Shown here in pieces: positions 24,501 through 31,991 of a stretch of DNA of 64,000 nucleotides. The notes beneath the pieces are model-generated. The model was not told where the DNA came from. It did not search any database and worked only from the letters and a program-made list of their open reading frames with translations. The stretch covers positions 1 through 64,000 of the forward strand of contig JAVYIG010006527.1 of assembly GCA_035222895.1 (NCBI GenBank), in the 5' to 3' direction. A program made the position numbers and the translations under genes. Position 1 is the first letter of the stretch. Each line of letters begins with the position of its first letter. The stretch is from Strongylocentrotus droebachiensis. Its lineage: Eukaryota; Echinodermata; Echinoidea; Camarodonta; Strongylocentrotidae.

Positions 24501-27500
24501 TCAATGGAAAACTTATGAGACATAAATTACAATAATACATGTATCAGTTATGTGGTATTTAGTGTCTGTCAGAGGAGAAACAACTCACTGAAAACAAAAA
24601 ATATAATGCTTTGAAAATCAAAAGTTGACAACCTTCTTTCATCATACCAGGTTCAATTCTCCAAGTTATAAATCTTCCACTTTTCGAATGAACAAAAGAG
24701 CATTATTATGTATAATTTATCTGCCTATTTTTTCTATAGATTTCATCACAGGTGAATCTTCCATGTAAAGAAAATGATTTGCTGCCCATTTACATAAGGG
24801 ATTAGTTGAAATTTAAAATAGATAGTTAACACTTGTAAACAAATTTCAATTCACGTTATCTCAATTGCTGGCAAGATAAGTTGCAGTGCTTAATCTTAGA
24901 GAATATACTACAAGGACAGCTTGCTTCTCTCTTTCCCAATGATTACATGTATAAACTGCATTGAGTGCACCACTGTATTAAACTGCATAGGTGTTGGGAA
25001 ACATGCACAGCCCCCAAATCCCAAAATGACCACACAAAATTATCCTAAGAGCTTTTATGAAATTTCCATTGCAACCCATACCCATTAGTGCTACATAAAG
25101 CATTGTACATTGTTGATTTATGTAATTATGATATTATGATAATAATAAAGTCATATTAATAGAGTGCATAATAAATACTTATCTACATGCATAAACTTAA
25201 TCTCCATGTACATGTATAATCTACATGAATGTGTTTATACTTAGTGTTTCTACTTAATAGTGTTTATTCTTAATAGCGTTTACGCATGTAATTCATGCAA
25301 TTGAAACCGATCACTAATAAAAATCTATAAAGGAATGATAGAAGCTAATTAAAGGTTATAATTTAATAATTTTATAATTATCTTTTTTATTATGGTAATG
25401 CTCAGAGCCTTGGCCAGCTTCTTGAATAAACGTTTTTTTTTTTGGGGGGGGGGGGGGGGGCGGGGGGATATTTGACTATGATTGGCTAAATTAATCCAAG
25501 GCATTATATGGCCATCAGGATAACGTAAAATAAGAAGCAATAACGTAGTGAAATTGATCTTCCCTGCACCCCTAATATGATTTGTATATTCAGTAAGTGT
25601 CTTGGCTGATTGAAATTAATTAGAGTGAGCAGTATGAATTTTGGGTGAAATTTACACGGTTTTGTGGAAAAAAGATATCTGCACTCTTAAATTTTATTCA
25701 ACAAAAAAGTTGATATAGTGTAGGAACTTAGTTTAAACTTAGAAATGCAACATTATCTTCCTCTTAAACACATAAAAACTATTAGAAACTTGAAAATTGG
25801 TGTGCAAAGGGTTTATAAAACATTCAAATATGGCAGGGTAGCTTTATAAGCTCTGATTTTTGCACTCTTGCTTAACTTTTCTGAAAGAAAATCTTGGGCT
25901 TTTTCTTTTCCCTTTTTCCCCCTTGTAACTAAATTATACTGTGAGGCTGTTAGAAGCAGCAAAGTTAATAAAACTATGGAAACCTGCTGTTTACTGCATA
26001 CACTAACTGTAGCACAATATATAGAAAAATGTATTTTATGGTAATGTTATTAACATTTCTGTCTTTCTTTGCTAATTTCTCTCCACTATTATTCATTGTA
26101 AATGCTTTTCTTCGGAAATGTACTTAGGGGTATCAAGAAAATTTCTGAGGGGGAACAAATTGGGAAGTTGCTGTAGGCTTGAAAAATGGGAAAATGACCT
26201 TTTCCTCTTTCCATTATCCCTTCATGTATTAAAGGAAAATATGTCAGCACTAGAACTTGAGATGTAGGCATGTAGACATTGTTGTACCAAAGTCTTAGAA
26301 ACACCATTTGAAGTGTCTTCTTCTAATACCAGAAACTTTTTAGCTGGAAGCTCTTGGCAAATTGTAAAAGATTTGTGCGGCGCTCCGTGTATTTATGTGG
26401 CATGTATCTTTCGCAAATCTGTACCTCGCGGAAAAGCTGCAAGTGAGTCGTGTTTTCGAAAGTGTTCGTTTACGGGTAACAAGAATGTTAGCAGCACGGT
26501 CGCGATTTAAACCTTGTACTAGGTGTTATGAAACAGGCCCATACAGGCCATAATGTTTCAGAGGTCTGTGTAGATAATTAATATCGATGCTAGAAGGAGC
26601 CTGCATTATGACTATTTCATTGCCTAAATTATTCTATATTATAAGATGATGACGTGGATCTTAATCAAACAATTGGTAATTTTGATAATGACCAGTCATT
26701 ATAAAACGCTAATGACCGGTCATTAGTAAAAATTAGTGTATTATTTGTATACTGGTAACTTACGTCATGAGAGGCAGAAGGGCATTACATGAGTTTGTCT
26801 CCTTTTGGCTGTCAGCAAATGAGCCCTTAGCAGTGGGGTCTTGATTTCATCTTGTATACTCTGTGTTTTAATTCAGGCCCCTACCGATACAGATACAGAG
26901 GTCTAGAAAGTTGACCTCTGGACGGCGATATCAGCGCTAAAAGGTAGTAAGAGCCTGACTTGAGTAATAATAATAATAGTGTACATTGCCTAGATACACA
27001 GCCTGAGTGCATTTTGATAGTGATTTCTCTACAGGTCTAGTGTAGAAGAAGACGTAGAGAATGAGGAGAAATTTAAGTGCCTGTGACTGACTGCATTTTG
27101 CAAATGACAGAAATAGTGTTTATATTCCATTCTAATCTATCAAGGATGGTGAGTTACATGAGGATTAATGTGTTGTGTGTATCTTCTATTCTCATTTACA
27201 AATTGGTAATATTAATATTTTTCTTCAAATGTTTAATATTATTATTATTCCAACTAAAAGTTATCTATCAGGACGTGAAAAATACTTGGTACAATTGTTA
27301 AAGTGAAAGAAATCAAATTTAAATAATATTGTGAATTTGCCACGTTACCACGTTTAATGCTTGATGTATGTGAATTAAATCCTTCCATCACTCAACACTC
27401 GATTATCCAATCAAAAGGATGGCAAGACGTTCTTTAAAAAGATATAACAAAATTTCAACCCAAGCCACGATATAATATGGGTTAAACCCTTCAGTGAATG

Positions 27501-30491
27501 GGGAAACATAGTGCCTGTATACCATGTGCATTTAACTGCATTTTGTTGTAAGTGGCATAAAATTAATGTATGTCTAATATTTTGTAGCTTCGAATAACCC
27601 GAGATAACTTGATAGAATCGCTACAACATTTGGGAGTTGCAATCTTTACCAGTGTGTTAATGAAGTGCCAGAGTAATTTTTTGAAATCTCTTTTTCTTGC
27701 CGATGTTTGGTTGGAGCCAGGACGGTGTTTATTCATTTACTGAAGAGTTTGCACCCTTCTGGCTCCCAATAGACGATTTGGTTTGATGTGTCTGTGTGTA
27801 ACATTCACACATTTTCTTGACTTTTTCTAAAAATGAAATAAGCAACACATTATCAAATAATGCAAATCGAGATGAAATTAGATAGCCACTTGAGCCGATT
27901 CCTAATGTGTTTTGCTGATGATGCAACACAAGGCTTGTTTACAAAACTGTTATTGCATATTATATGTACAACTTATAATGTAGCTTACAACTACATGAAA
28001 TTTTATCTTTTTACTGAACTTCCAAGGAAAAGTAAAAATTTGTTCTGCTAAGGTTTTAGGAAATATGATAAGAATGCATGTGTGTGTCCAGGTTTTCATT
28101 TTGTAAGTGAGCAGATTTTTTCTAGGAAAATATTTCATCTCAAACTCTCCTGAAGACCTGGGCCTAGTTGCACAAAACTTTAATACCATTGATGGTAACT
28201 TTGCAATCAATGGTAACCTTGATTTTGATTGGCTGTTGAGCCCTGTTACCATGGTAGTTGGCATTGATGGCAAAGTTACCATCAATGGTAAGTTTTGTGC
28301 AACAGGCTTTAGTGTGTGAGGGATGTAAAATTTGGAACAGTCGAAGGGAGTGTTCATGCATGAATATTTGTGATTAAGAATGAACGGGGGAATACATATA
28401 CCCAGAGAAAAACACCCTTGAATGTTATGCTTAGGTCACACCAATGCCTTGAGCCCATGCGTTTCAATTTCGATGCGAAAACCAGAGAAACTTGCCGACA
28501 TTGATCCAGGAGTTCATGCTTTTGAATTGGATCCAAAGACACATTGATATAGCTATGCTGCATTTCTCATGTGCATACATGTATAAGGGGAAACGGATCA
28601 ACAACGCAAAGGCCCATGAACAGTTGGACATGATAACATTTTCAAATATCCCACTGCATTTCCACTGCATTTCCACTCTTTTGCTCCACATCAAATCCGG
28701 CATTTAGACAGTATGGAAGTGACTTTGAAATTAAAACGCATATTTCAAACCAAGAAGGCATGGTAGGGTAGTGGGAAACGCATGCATTGAACTGATATTG
28801 AAATGAAAAGTTTTTGGTGGGACCGAGGCATGGCTGATTTGGAGTTATATTTGAAGTATTGCCTTGTTGTGATTTGAATGTAGATTTAATATCAGACTAC
28901 GGGATTCATTGAATGTGAATTGATGTGATACAAAGTTCAAGATTCAAGACAGGAGTTTTAATGTCAGCTGCAATTAATTGTTCCAATCTTATCTTTGCAT
29001 TGTGATCAAAAGTACAAATCTTTTGCAGTCATGCATTTGAGATAATGATATTTCTACCTGTTAATTAGGTTAACTTTCTTGTTTAATAACATTTAAAGCG
29101 AATGCATCTGCAAAGTTATAATGACTAATTCAGTTATATACAAAAATAATAGCATCAAATGCAAAATTAATCAAGGTTTTTTGTTGTTGAAAGCTCAAAG
29201 GCTTCCTTACATAAGGACTTAAACCCTGCATAAATCCTGCAACTTTATACAAGATATTTGCAATATCCTGTAATATTAAGCATTATCCTTGCTCACTTTT
29301 TGCGAACCAAATATTGATTTGGAAGCATAGGAAACCGATTCTCCATAGCATTCAGGCACCATCATGTGTTACTGGCAGCTTTTGTGTGAGGAGGCCTTTT
29401 TGAATGATGACATTGTATGCATAACGTGTTTGTATTGTAATGTCTTGCCTGTAGCTAGCATGTGTGTTTGTGTTTTGAATTGTCGCCATCTTGCTTACAT
29501 TCAGCTTACACAACCAAACCTATAATGAGTTTCTTTCGATGAGAAATAGTAAATCTGGTCAGAGCCAGAACATATTAAACACATGCATTTTTGAATTTGA
29601 CTGTGCTTCCATCTTTCAGTGCAGAAATTCTGCTTGCTTCAGCAAAGACAAGGTGTACCGCGACACGATTAGGTCACCTTTTTGATTTTCAATTCCCATG
29701 TCTGTGTTCTACAAGAAAAAAAAATAGATTATCACAACCTTGAAGTACTGTATTTTGTATCCTCCACACATTTGGCAACTTCAACAATTTTATCAATATT
29801 TCTCTTGAAATATTGTATTTAGAAAAGATCTAATTAAATCCAGCTTTAATCTGCATGTTAGCGATTGAATACTGGGTTCATGATATTATCTTTTCTGAGC
29901 CAAAAAGGCATTGACTATCTGTTACAGTCTGTGGCCTGTATTCTACATGTACTGAAATTTAAACCAATGCCGGGCTTAAACTTTTGTTCAAAACCAGGTT
30001 TAAATGGTAGTCTGAGACCCAAGTTTACCTTTGATAAACGTGATCTTAGAACCAGGGTCTGGGCCCGGTTTCATAAAACTTGTCATCAATAACAAGTTAC
30101 AAGCTACTGTTATAAGCTACTGAAATCATGGCATCTGATTGGCTGAGAGCAAATTTGTCATAGTAATTTAGCCGTTGTTATAGATAATAAGTTTTATGAA
30201 ACGGGGCCCATGGTTTAACGAAATTATACAAATATGGACCTTTGACGTAATGTACATGTAATTGTGGCTCTCAAGAGTCAATATCCCAATTTTCTTCCTG
30301 GAATTCCCTCCTAATCTTGCTATTCTTCTGTTTATCTCATTTTTCAATTTGTTAATCAGCTGTTAGCGGAGACTCTAGCCGAGGAACAGCTTCAGAACCC
30401 TGACTTCCAGGTCACCCGTATCGTCATCCAGAAAGAAGGAGAGGAGATCAACGGAGATGTGGAAGAGGAGGCTCAACCAGCTCAGGATTAA
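1..30491 (+). CDS. EPB41-like: protein 4.1 (band 4.1 / EPB41-like) gene, 3' part
   Basis: Spliced gene, 5' end outside the window. Protein 4.1 proteins are cortical adaptors that tie membrane proteins to the spectrin-actin skeleton through an N-terminal FERM domain and a C-terminal domain (CTD). Recognisable exons encode the end of FERM ([16 protein letters not shown], then [20 protein letters not shown] and [10 protein letters not shown]), the FERM-adjacent region ([25 protein letters not shown]), a long acidic linker, and the CTD ([44 protein letters not shown]) ending at 30489-30491. From the exon at 7591 onward every accepted exon is a multiple of 3 and phase 0, the arrangement that lets vertebrate 4.1 genes skip cassettes. 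I saw no spectrin-actin-binding segment, so a function like that of erythrocyte 4.1R is not assured. The family is very secure; which vertebrate paralogue it matches cannot be decided. Several exons have adjacent duplicate fragments. Confidence 0.95.
265..323 (+). CDS. 4.1 exon, FERM (copy 2)
   Basis: Acceptor CCTTTGCCTTGCCAG ends at 264 and donor GTAAGC starts at 324. Two bases complete a codon, then [10 protein letters not shown]...IRPGE follows, matching the family PK(V/I)LKISYKR segment. The exon is 59 nt (phase 1 to 0), so including both copies in one mRNA would shift the frame. Bases 276-328 equal bases 1-53. Confidence 0.85.
324..1211 (+). other. 4.1 intron
   Basis: AT-rich intron. 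It holds a short (TTCC)n tract near 852-873; otherwise I see nothing in it. Confidence 0.6.
1212..1309 (+). CDS. 4.1 exon, end of FERM
   Basis: Acceptor TTTCATTTAG ends at 1211 and donor GTAAGT starts at 1310. Phase 0 in, phase 2 out. Encodes [20 protein letters not shown] followed by [13 protein letters not shown], the highly conserved last helix of the 4.1 FERM domain. Confidence 0.96.
1310..2245 (+). other. 4.1 intron
   Basis: Contains a (GA)n tract at about 1471-1488 and a short (AAT)n tract near 2184-2203. No gene-like signal was found, including in the hydrophobic ORF at 1979-2173. Confidence 0.55.
2246..2419 (+). CDS. 4.1 exon, FERM-adjacent region, frame-disrupted
   Basis: Acceptor TCTTTCTCCAG ends at 2245. 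One base completes Arg, then [20 protein letters not shown] continues to [20 protein letters not shown], the FERM-adjacent (FA) region. That frame meets TAG at 2402-2404. In the +1 frame the end reads RHTRSLDGG, matching the conserved (S/T)RSLDG motif, followed by donor GTAATA at 2420, whose phase fits the next exon. The exon is therefore one base longer than its reading frame allows. A weak upstream donor after 2364 would keep the frame but lose the motif. A sequencing indel, a real frameshift allele or an alternative donor are all possible. Confidence 0.85.
2581..2665 (+). repeat. partial tandem copy of the FERM-adjacent exon
   Basis: The stretch from about 2592 (GACAGGGATAGT) onward resembles 2355-2425. 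It is one base shorter than the main exon, which keeps DRDSLTG...[10 protein letters not shown] open, and is followed by GTAAAA. It lacks the [11 protein letters not shown] half. Its role is unknown. Confidence 0.65.
3066..3226 (+). repeat. partial copy of intron end and 5' part of the next exon
   Basis: Intron end, acceptor and the first part of the exon are repeated in tandem at 3236-3378. This copy has one base fewer within ACAGG(G)CAGAC, so the exon frame breaks. Confidence 0.7.
3324..3463 (+). CDS. 4.1 exon, post-FERM linker
   Basis: Acceptor CCTTCCAAG ends at 3323 and donor GTAGAT starts at 3464. Entering phase 1, it reads [20 protein letters not shown] and ends [13 protein letters not shown] in phase 0. 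GC content and acidic composition contrast with the flanking introns. Confidence 0.8.
3560..4061 (+). mobile_element. dispersed palindromic element (copy 1)
   Basis: A long imperfect inverted repeat at 3896-4061 begins and ends with AGTATTAATGACTGCTTT and its complement. A flank at 3560-3715 includes CCAGCCATCTGATTGG and paired ACCATGG words. The same modules occur in reverse order and strand at 57776-58560. Within this copy TTTTTTTTCGGCATATAAAA and the following bases are duplicated in tandem (about 3840-3915). No transposase ORF, so non-autonomous. Confidence 0.7.
5345..6390 (+). mobile_element. TIR element with CpG-rich core
   Basis: Terminal inverted repeats GCATACCTGCCAACC (5345-5359) and the exact complement (6376-6390), each flanked by AAAG (5341-5344 and 6391-6394), a probable 4-bp target duplication. 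Just inside the left end are ACTCCG/CGGAGT palindromes. The core at 5540-5900 is strongly CpG-rich and includes GCCGCCATCTTG, a match to the YY1 consensus. A C17-18 run sits near 6270. ORFs of 116 and 131 aa show no family signature. Confidence 0.65.
7591..7632 (+). CDS. 4.1 exon, small linker cassette (tentative)
   Basis: Reads [14 protein letters not shown] in phase 0 with donor GTATGT at 7633. The acceptor is CTCGTGGAG or, giving a shorter exon, AATCACAG. Composition and phase fit the flanking exons, but the pyrimidine tract lies some distance upstream. Confidence 0.5.
7633..9588 (+). other. 4.1 intron
   Basis: AT-rich. A 17-base A run lies near 7782-7798. I see nothing else supportable. 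Confidence 0.5.
9589..9639 (+). CDS. 4.1 exon, acidic linker cassette
   Basis: Acceptor TAATGGCAG ends at 9588. Encodes [17 protein letters not shown] in phase 0 at both ends. The donor GTGCGC is weak. Confidence 0.65.
12019..12170 (+). mobile_element. MITE, 'GGCCCTGTTTCATAAA' family
   Basis: Imperfect terminal inverted repeats: GGCCCTGTTTCATAAAACTT at the left and the complement of GCCCTGTTACATAAATC at the right, with TTATCAATAACA-type subterminal palindromes. A related copy is at 30061-30209. Confidence 0.7.
12591..12668 (+). repeat. decayed copy of intron end and start of next exon
   Basis: Aligns with 12771-12848 at an offset of 180 bases, from TCATGATTCAA through GGTCAGC(A/G)GATAACATGG. 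The coding part diverges after AACATGGCAA. Confidence 0.7.
12815..12955 (+). CDS. 4.1 exon, Thr-rich linker
   Basis: Reads [20 protein letters not shown] and on through [21 protein letters not shown], with donor GTAAGA at 12956. It is phase 0 at both ends if the acceptor is TTTGGTCAG (ending 12814) or the CAG three bases later. A partial copy lies 180 bp upstream. Confidence 0.8.
12956..13973 (+). other. 4.1 intron
   Basis: AT-rich, holding the MITE at 13759-13934. Nothing else supportable. Confidence 0.5.
13759..13934 (+). mobile_element. MITE, 'ACAGTCAAACCTG' family
   Basis: Terminal inverted repeats TACAATGAAACCTGTCTATA and the complement of CAGGTTTGACTGTA, flanked by TA-rich sequence. 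Internal words such as GTGGTCTTTA(C)AGACAGG are repeated. A related copy is at 31825-31991. TA ends suggest a mariner-type origin (inference). Confidence 0.7.
13974..14018 (+). CDS. 4.1 exon, acidic linker cassette
   Basis: Strong acceptor TGTTTTTCTATAG ends at 13973 and donor GTAATC starts at 14019. Encodes [15 protein letters not shown] in phase 0 at both ends. Confidence 0.8.
14019..14858 (+). other. 4.1 intron
   Basis: Contains a small inverted-repeat element at 14583-14735. Otherwise nothing seen. Confidence 0.5.
14583..14735 (+). mobile_element. short hAT-like MITE
   Basis: Ends CAGGGCTCCAC and the complement of GGTGAGCCCTG, flanked by TAGA-like sequence on both sides. CAGGG termini are typical of hAT elements. 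About 150 bp, no coding capacity. Confidence 0.5.
14859..14972 (+). CDS. 4.1 exon, Thr-rich linker
   Basis: Acceptor TTGTCTCCATAG ends at 14858 and donor GTATTA starts at 14973. 38 codons: [20 protein letters not shown] followed by [18 protein letters not shown]. Phase 0 at both ends. Confidence 0.85.
14973..17602 (+). other. 4.1 intron
   Basis: Very AT-rich. Holds an inverted-repeat element at 17204-17557. No gene or RNA signal was recognised elsewhere. Confidence 0.5.
17204..17557 (+). mobile_element. short TIR element
   Basis: Perfect 16-base terminal inverted repeat AGCAAAGTTGGAGCCA (17204-17219) and its complement (about 17542-17557). The 76-aa ORF that begins in the left end has no recognisable family, so the element is probably non-autonomous. 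Confidence 0.6.
17603..18052 (+). CDS. 4.1 exon, large acidic repeat-containing linker
   Basis: Acceptor TTGACCTCCACAG ends at 17602 and donor GTTTGA starts at 18053. 150 codons, phase 0 at both ends. Extremely rich in Glu, Asp, Pro and Gln, ending EEQEEEEEE. Contains two related repeats, [17 protein letters not shown]...DFDQQEP and [16 protein letters not shown]...SNQQEP, pointing to an internal duplication. Probably disordered. The exon joins directly to another Glu-rich exon start at 19355. Confidence 0.88.
18053..19354 (+). other. 4.1 intron
   Basis: AT-rich intron with no recognisable element. Short ORFs at 18015-18320 and 19109-19306 look like chance frames. Confidence 0.5.
19355..19639 (+). 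CDS. 4.1 exon, start of C-terminal domain
   Basis: Acceptor TTGCTTGCTACAG ends at 19354 and donor GTGAGA starts at 19640. 95 codons in phase 0, GC-rich. Begins [18 protein letters not shown], includes a QQQQ run, then [20 protein letters not shown], matching the conserved CTD entry, and ends [20 protein letters not shown] plus K. The last 21 codons and the donor are repeated twice more just downstream. Confidence 0.93.
19577..20060 (+). repeat. three tandem copies of exon tail, donor and intron start
   Basis: Units of about 190-200 bp start near 19577, 19769 and 19969. Each carries GCCCAGACCATGAC...TCATATTAC(G/C/T)AAG followed by the donor GTGAGAGGGTAGAG. Units 1 and 2 are separated from the next by GATGGTGATGATGG-type simple sequence. 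The Thr/Lys-rich frame [10 protein letters not shown] is open in all three. Confidence 0.85.
20120..20305 (-). pseudogene. non-LTR retrotransposon C-terminal fragment
   Basis: Minus-strand frame reads [20 protein letters not shown] then [10 protein letters not shown], an in-frame stop, and [19 protein letters not shown]. The GRC-AN-WG and C-CGE-QT-DHIL pattern is typical of the segment after the reverse transcriptase in jockey/I-type elements. Decayed, with stops and cysteines lost. Confidence 0.55.
20424..20567 (-). pseudogene. second non-LTR retrotransposon C-terminal fragment
   Basis: Minus-strand frame [20 protein letters not shown] followed by [20 protein letters not shown] and a stop. 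CxCGxxQTMxHLLxCP is the zinc-knuckle-like motif at the end of LINE polyproteins. Only the tail remains. Confidence 0.65.
20977..21057 (+). CDS. 4.1 exon, C-terminal domain
   Basis: Acceptor CCTCATCATCTAG ends at 20976 and donor GTATCA starts at 21058. 27 codons, [20 protein letters not shown] then GDLDHDK, a direct match to the CTD core TVKGG(I/L)SETRIEKRIVI...D.DHD. Phase 0 at both ends. Confidence 0.96.
21482..21594. repeat. poly-T/poly-G to poly-C/poly-A hairpin
   Basis: About 23 T followed by about 19 G, a spacer of about 30 bp, then about 22 C followed by about 22 A. The arms are complementary and could fold into a long hairpin on either strand. Confidence 0.85.
22031..22322 (+). mobile_element. 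TTAA-flanked MITE
   Basis: Left end TTAAGGCCTGTTCAGATATG and right end complementary to TTAAGGCTGGTTCAGACATG. TTAA at both borders fits a piggyBac or Kolobok type target duplication (inference). About 290 bp, non-coding, with a GAAGAA repeat near the right end. Confidence 0.65.
23936..24131 (+). mobile_element. TTAA-flanked MITE with perfect 18-19 bp TIRs
   Basis: TTAAAGCCCCACTGCACTA at the left is matched by its exact complement TAGTGCAGTGGGGCTTTAA at the right. 196 bp, non-coding. Confidence 0.78.
24256..24282 (+). CDS. 4.1 microexon within the C-terminal domain
   Basis: Acceptor CTTCTTTCTCAG ends at 24255 and a consensus donor GTAAGT starts at 24283. Nine codons: EMTDAQVRA. Phase 0 at both ends, inserted between LDHDK and [10 protein letters not shown], where vertebrate proteins run straight on. 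Probably a cassette. Confidence 0.75.
26877..26900 (+). CDS. candidate 4.1 microexon (tentative)
   Basis: Acceptor TGTTTTAATTCAG, then eight codons APTDTDTE in phase 0, then GTCTAG as a poor donor. Acidic/Thr composition and frame fit the gene, but the signal is short. Confidence 0.3.
28160..28308 (+). mobile_element. MITE with repeated ACCATTGATGGT words
   Basis: Ends GCCTAGTTGCACAAAACTT and the complement of AAGTTTTGTGCAACAGGC. Internally it contains several GGTAAC/ACCATTGATGG palindromic words. Its size resembles the GGCCCTGTTTCATAAA family, but the sequence differs. Confidence 0.68.
30061..30209 (+). mobile_element. MITE, 'GGCCCTGTTTCATAAA' family (copy 2)
   Basis: Ends GGGCCCGGTTTCATAAAACT and the complement of AGTTTTATGAAACGGGGCCC, with inner ATCAATAACAAGTTA/GATAATAAG palindrome. 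Related to 12019-12170. Lies about 150 bp upstream of the terminal coding exon. Confidence 0.75.
30360..30491 (+). CDS. 4.1 terminal coding exon, C-terminal domain and stop
   Basis: Acceptor AATTTGTTAATCAG ends at 30359. Encodes [20 protein letters not shown] then [20 protein letters not shown] and AQD, with stop TAA at 30489-30491. It corresponds to the family's LVQAI.EA..Q.PDM.VTKVVV.. ending. Confidence 0.95.
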   Translation: MLAETLAEEQLQNPDFQVTRIVIQKEGEEINGDVEEEAQPAQD

Positions 30492-31800
30492 GCTAATCCA
30501 CACTTATCTAATCCACACTAATCTAAACTCTGTAATTCAACATAGCCACATCTTCCTATATAAGTACTGAATGTCATAAGGCACCCAAGGTCACTATCAG
30601 ATTCATTTGGAAGGGGAACTTGACCAGATCTCCACATAATTAAAAAAAGAAAAATTTTCTGGATTTAACGGAGCCTAATGATATCTTGATCGAGGATTAA
30701 AAACAGTATCTAATTCAGTTGGTGATGTTTGTTTAAGAGGATGATCTACTCTCAGACTGAAAACAACATATTAAAGAATATTGACTGTAAAAAGTCCCAT
30801 AAAAATACAAAATACAGACCAAAAAGAAACCACAAATTATAAAGATGTACAATGTAACCCTAGTCTTGATAAAAAGAAATGAGATTAAGTAGAGCTGTAG
30901 TCTAGTCTAACCTTTAGATTTAGATGTTTCAAGCAGCAGTGCATCTAGAAAAGATCCAAGTTATAGTTGTTTTTACAATTTTTAAGAAACAATATCTCCT
31001 GTATACCTTTTTGAGATAAGGTCTATTACAAATGCATTCTTGCTCGTAGACTTAGTTGCAATGTTTAGAACTGAAATAGGAAGAATGGTCGATTTTAATT
31101 ATACAAGAACTGAACTATTATTATTATTATTATCTACAAAATGGTTTATGAAGAAACACTGTCATTGAACAAGCAAGATATTGTATTCTGGTAAGGGGAA
31201 TCAGGAAAAAGGGTGAAAAGAAATTTTAATGTATTAACATCACTGTCAATCTATCATCATGTAATAAGGTACTCTTTGTAAAATATATTCAAACAATTTT
31301 TCAATTTCAGACGTAGTTGTCACATGTTGTGTATTGGTACCATTTTTTTCTACTGACGTATGAACATAAAAACCTATCACCAAACAAAAATGTATGGCAT
31401 AGAGAGCAAATCAAACGTTTTTAACCATTTAGGCACTACAGTGTGAACATGATGAAAGTAAAAATTAAATTTAGGATTGGGATGTGTCTGGTGAAAGGAA
31501 AGCACAAAGGAAAGCAGATGCAAGTTTGTCATATTTTGTCACTTTATTGATGATTTTAAAGCCGTTTTTGAAAGTCGAATTTGAAATAAAATGATGAAAT
31601 TGGTTGGTTTCTGAACATTGCTTCATATTTGCCTGTATATATAGCACCATTTCTGCCATTTTGTGATATTCATTCACTCACTTTAAAGGTTAATAGAAAA
31701 ATATATATCTAAGCTTATACTCTTTTTGTATTCTTTTTTCTGCTTACTAAGGTGTTGTAGGTAAGCAGTCTCAATAAATATGATCCTCTTAAATGATTTC
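30492..31800 (+). other. 4.1 3' UTR (approximate)
   Basis: Follows the stop. The first AATAAA signals lie at 31585-31590 and 31773-31778, with others at 32841 and 32960, so the UTR may end near 31.6, 31.8 or 32.9 kb. No conserved structure was recognised. Confidence 0.5.
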
Positions 31801-31824
31801 AGATTTATATCTTTAATGCCAACA

Positions 31825-31991
31825 TACAGTCAAACCTGTTTTAGTGGCCACCTGTCTATAGTCGCCAGGAATTTCGTCTCCGTCGAGAAAGAAATGTGTG
31901 TTGTAGAACCTGTCTGGAAAGGCCACATGTCTACAGTTGCAACTTTTGTTCTGTTTTCCTAGGGTAACCTTTATGGACAGGTTTGACTGTA
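31825..31991 (+). mobile_element. MITE, 'ACAGTCAAACCTG' family (copy 2)
   Basis: Ends TACAGTCAAACCTGTTTTAG and the complement of CAGGTTTGACTGTA, an almost perfect inverted repeat starting with TA. Interior words GTGGCCACCTGTCTATAG and GGCCACATGTCTACAG pair. Related to 13759-13934. Confidence 0.78.

Larger units (their letters stand above)
24283..30359 (+). other. 4.1 intron
   Basis: Long AT-rich intron with a T12G18-type run (25431-25467), MITEs at 28160-28308 and 30061-30209, and one candidate microexon. ORFs of 60-135 aa here are mostly inside repeats or chance frames. Confidence 0.5.

Noticed and set aside
27036..27087. Candidate exon [16 protein letters not shown] after TTTCTCTACAG
   Set aside because: Acidic and with a good acceptor, but phase 0 entry gives an immediate stop (GTC TAG), and no upstream exon ends in the phase it needs.
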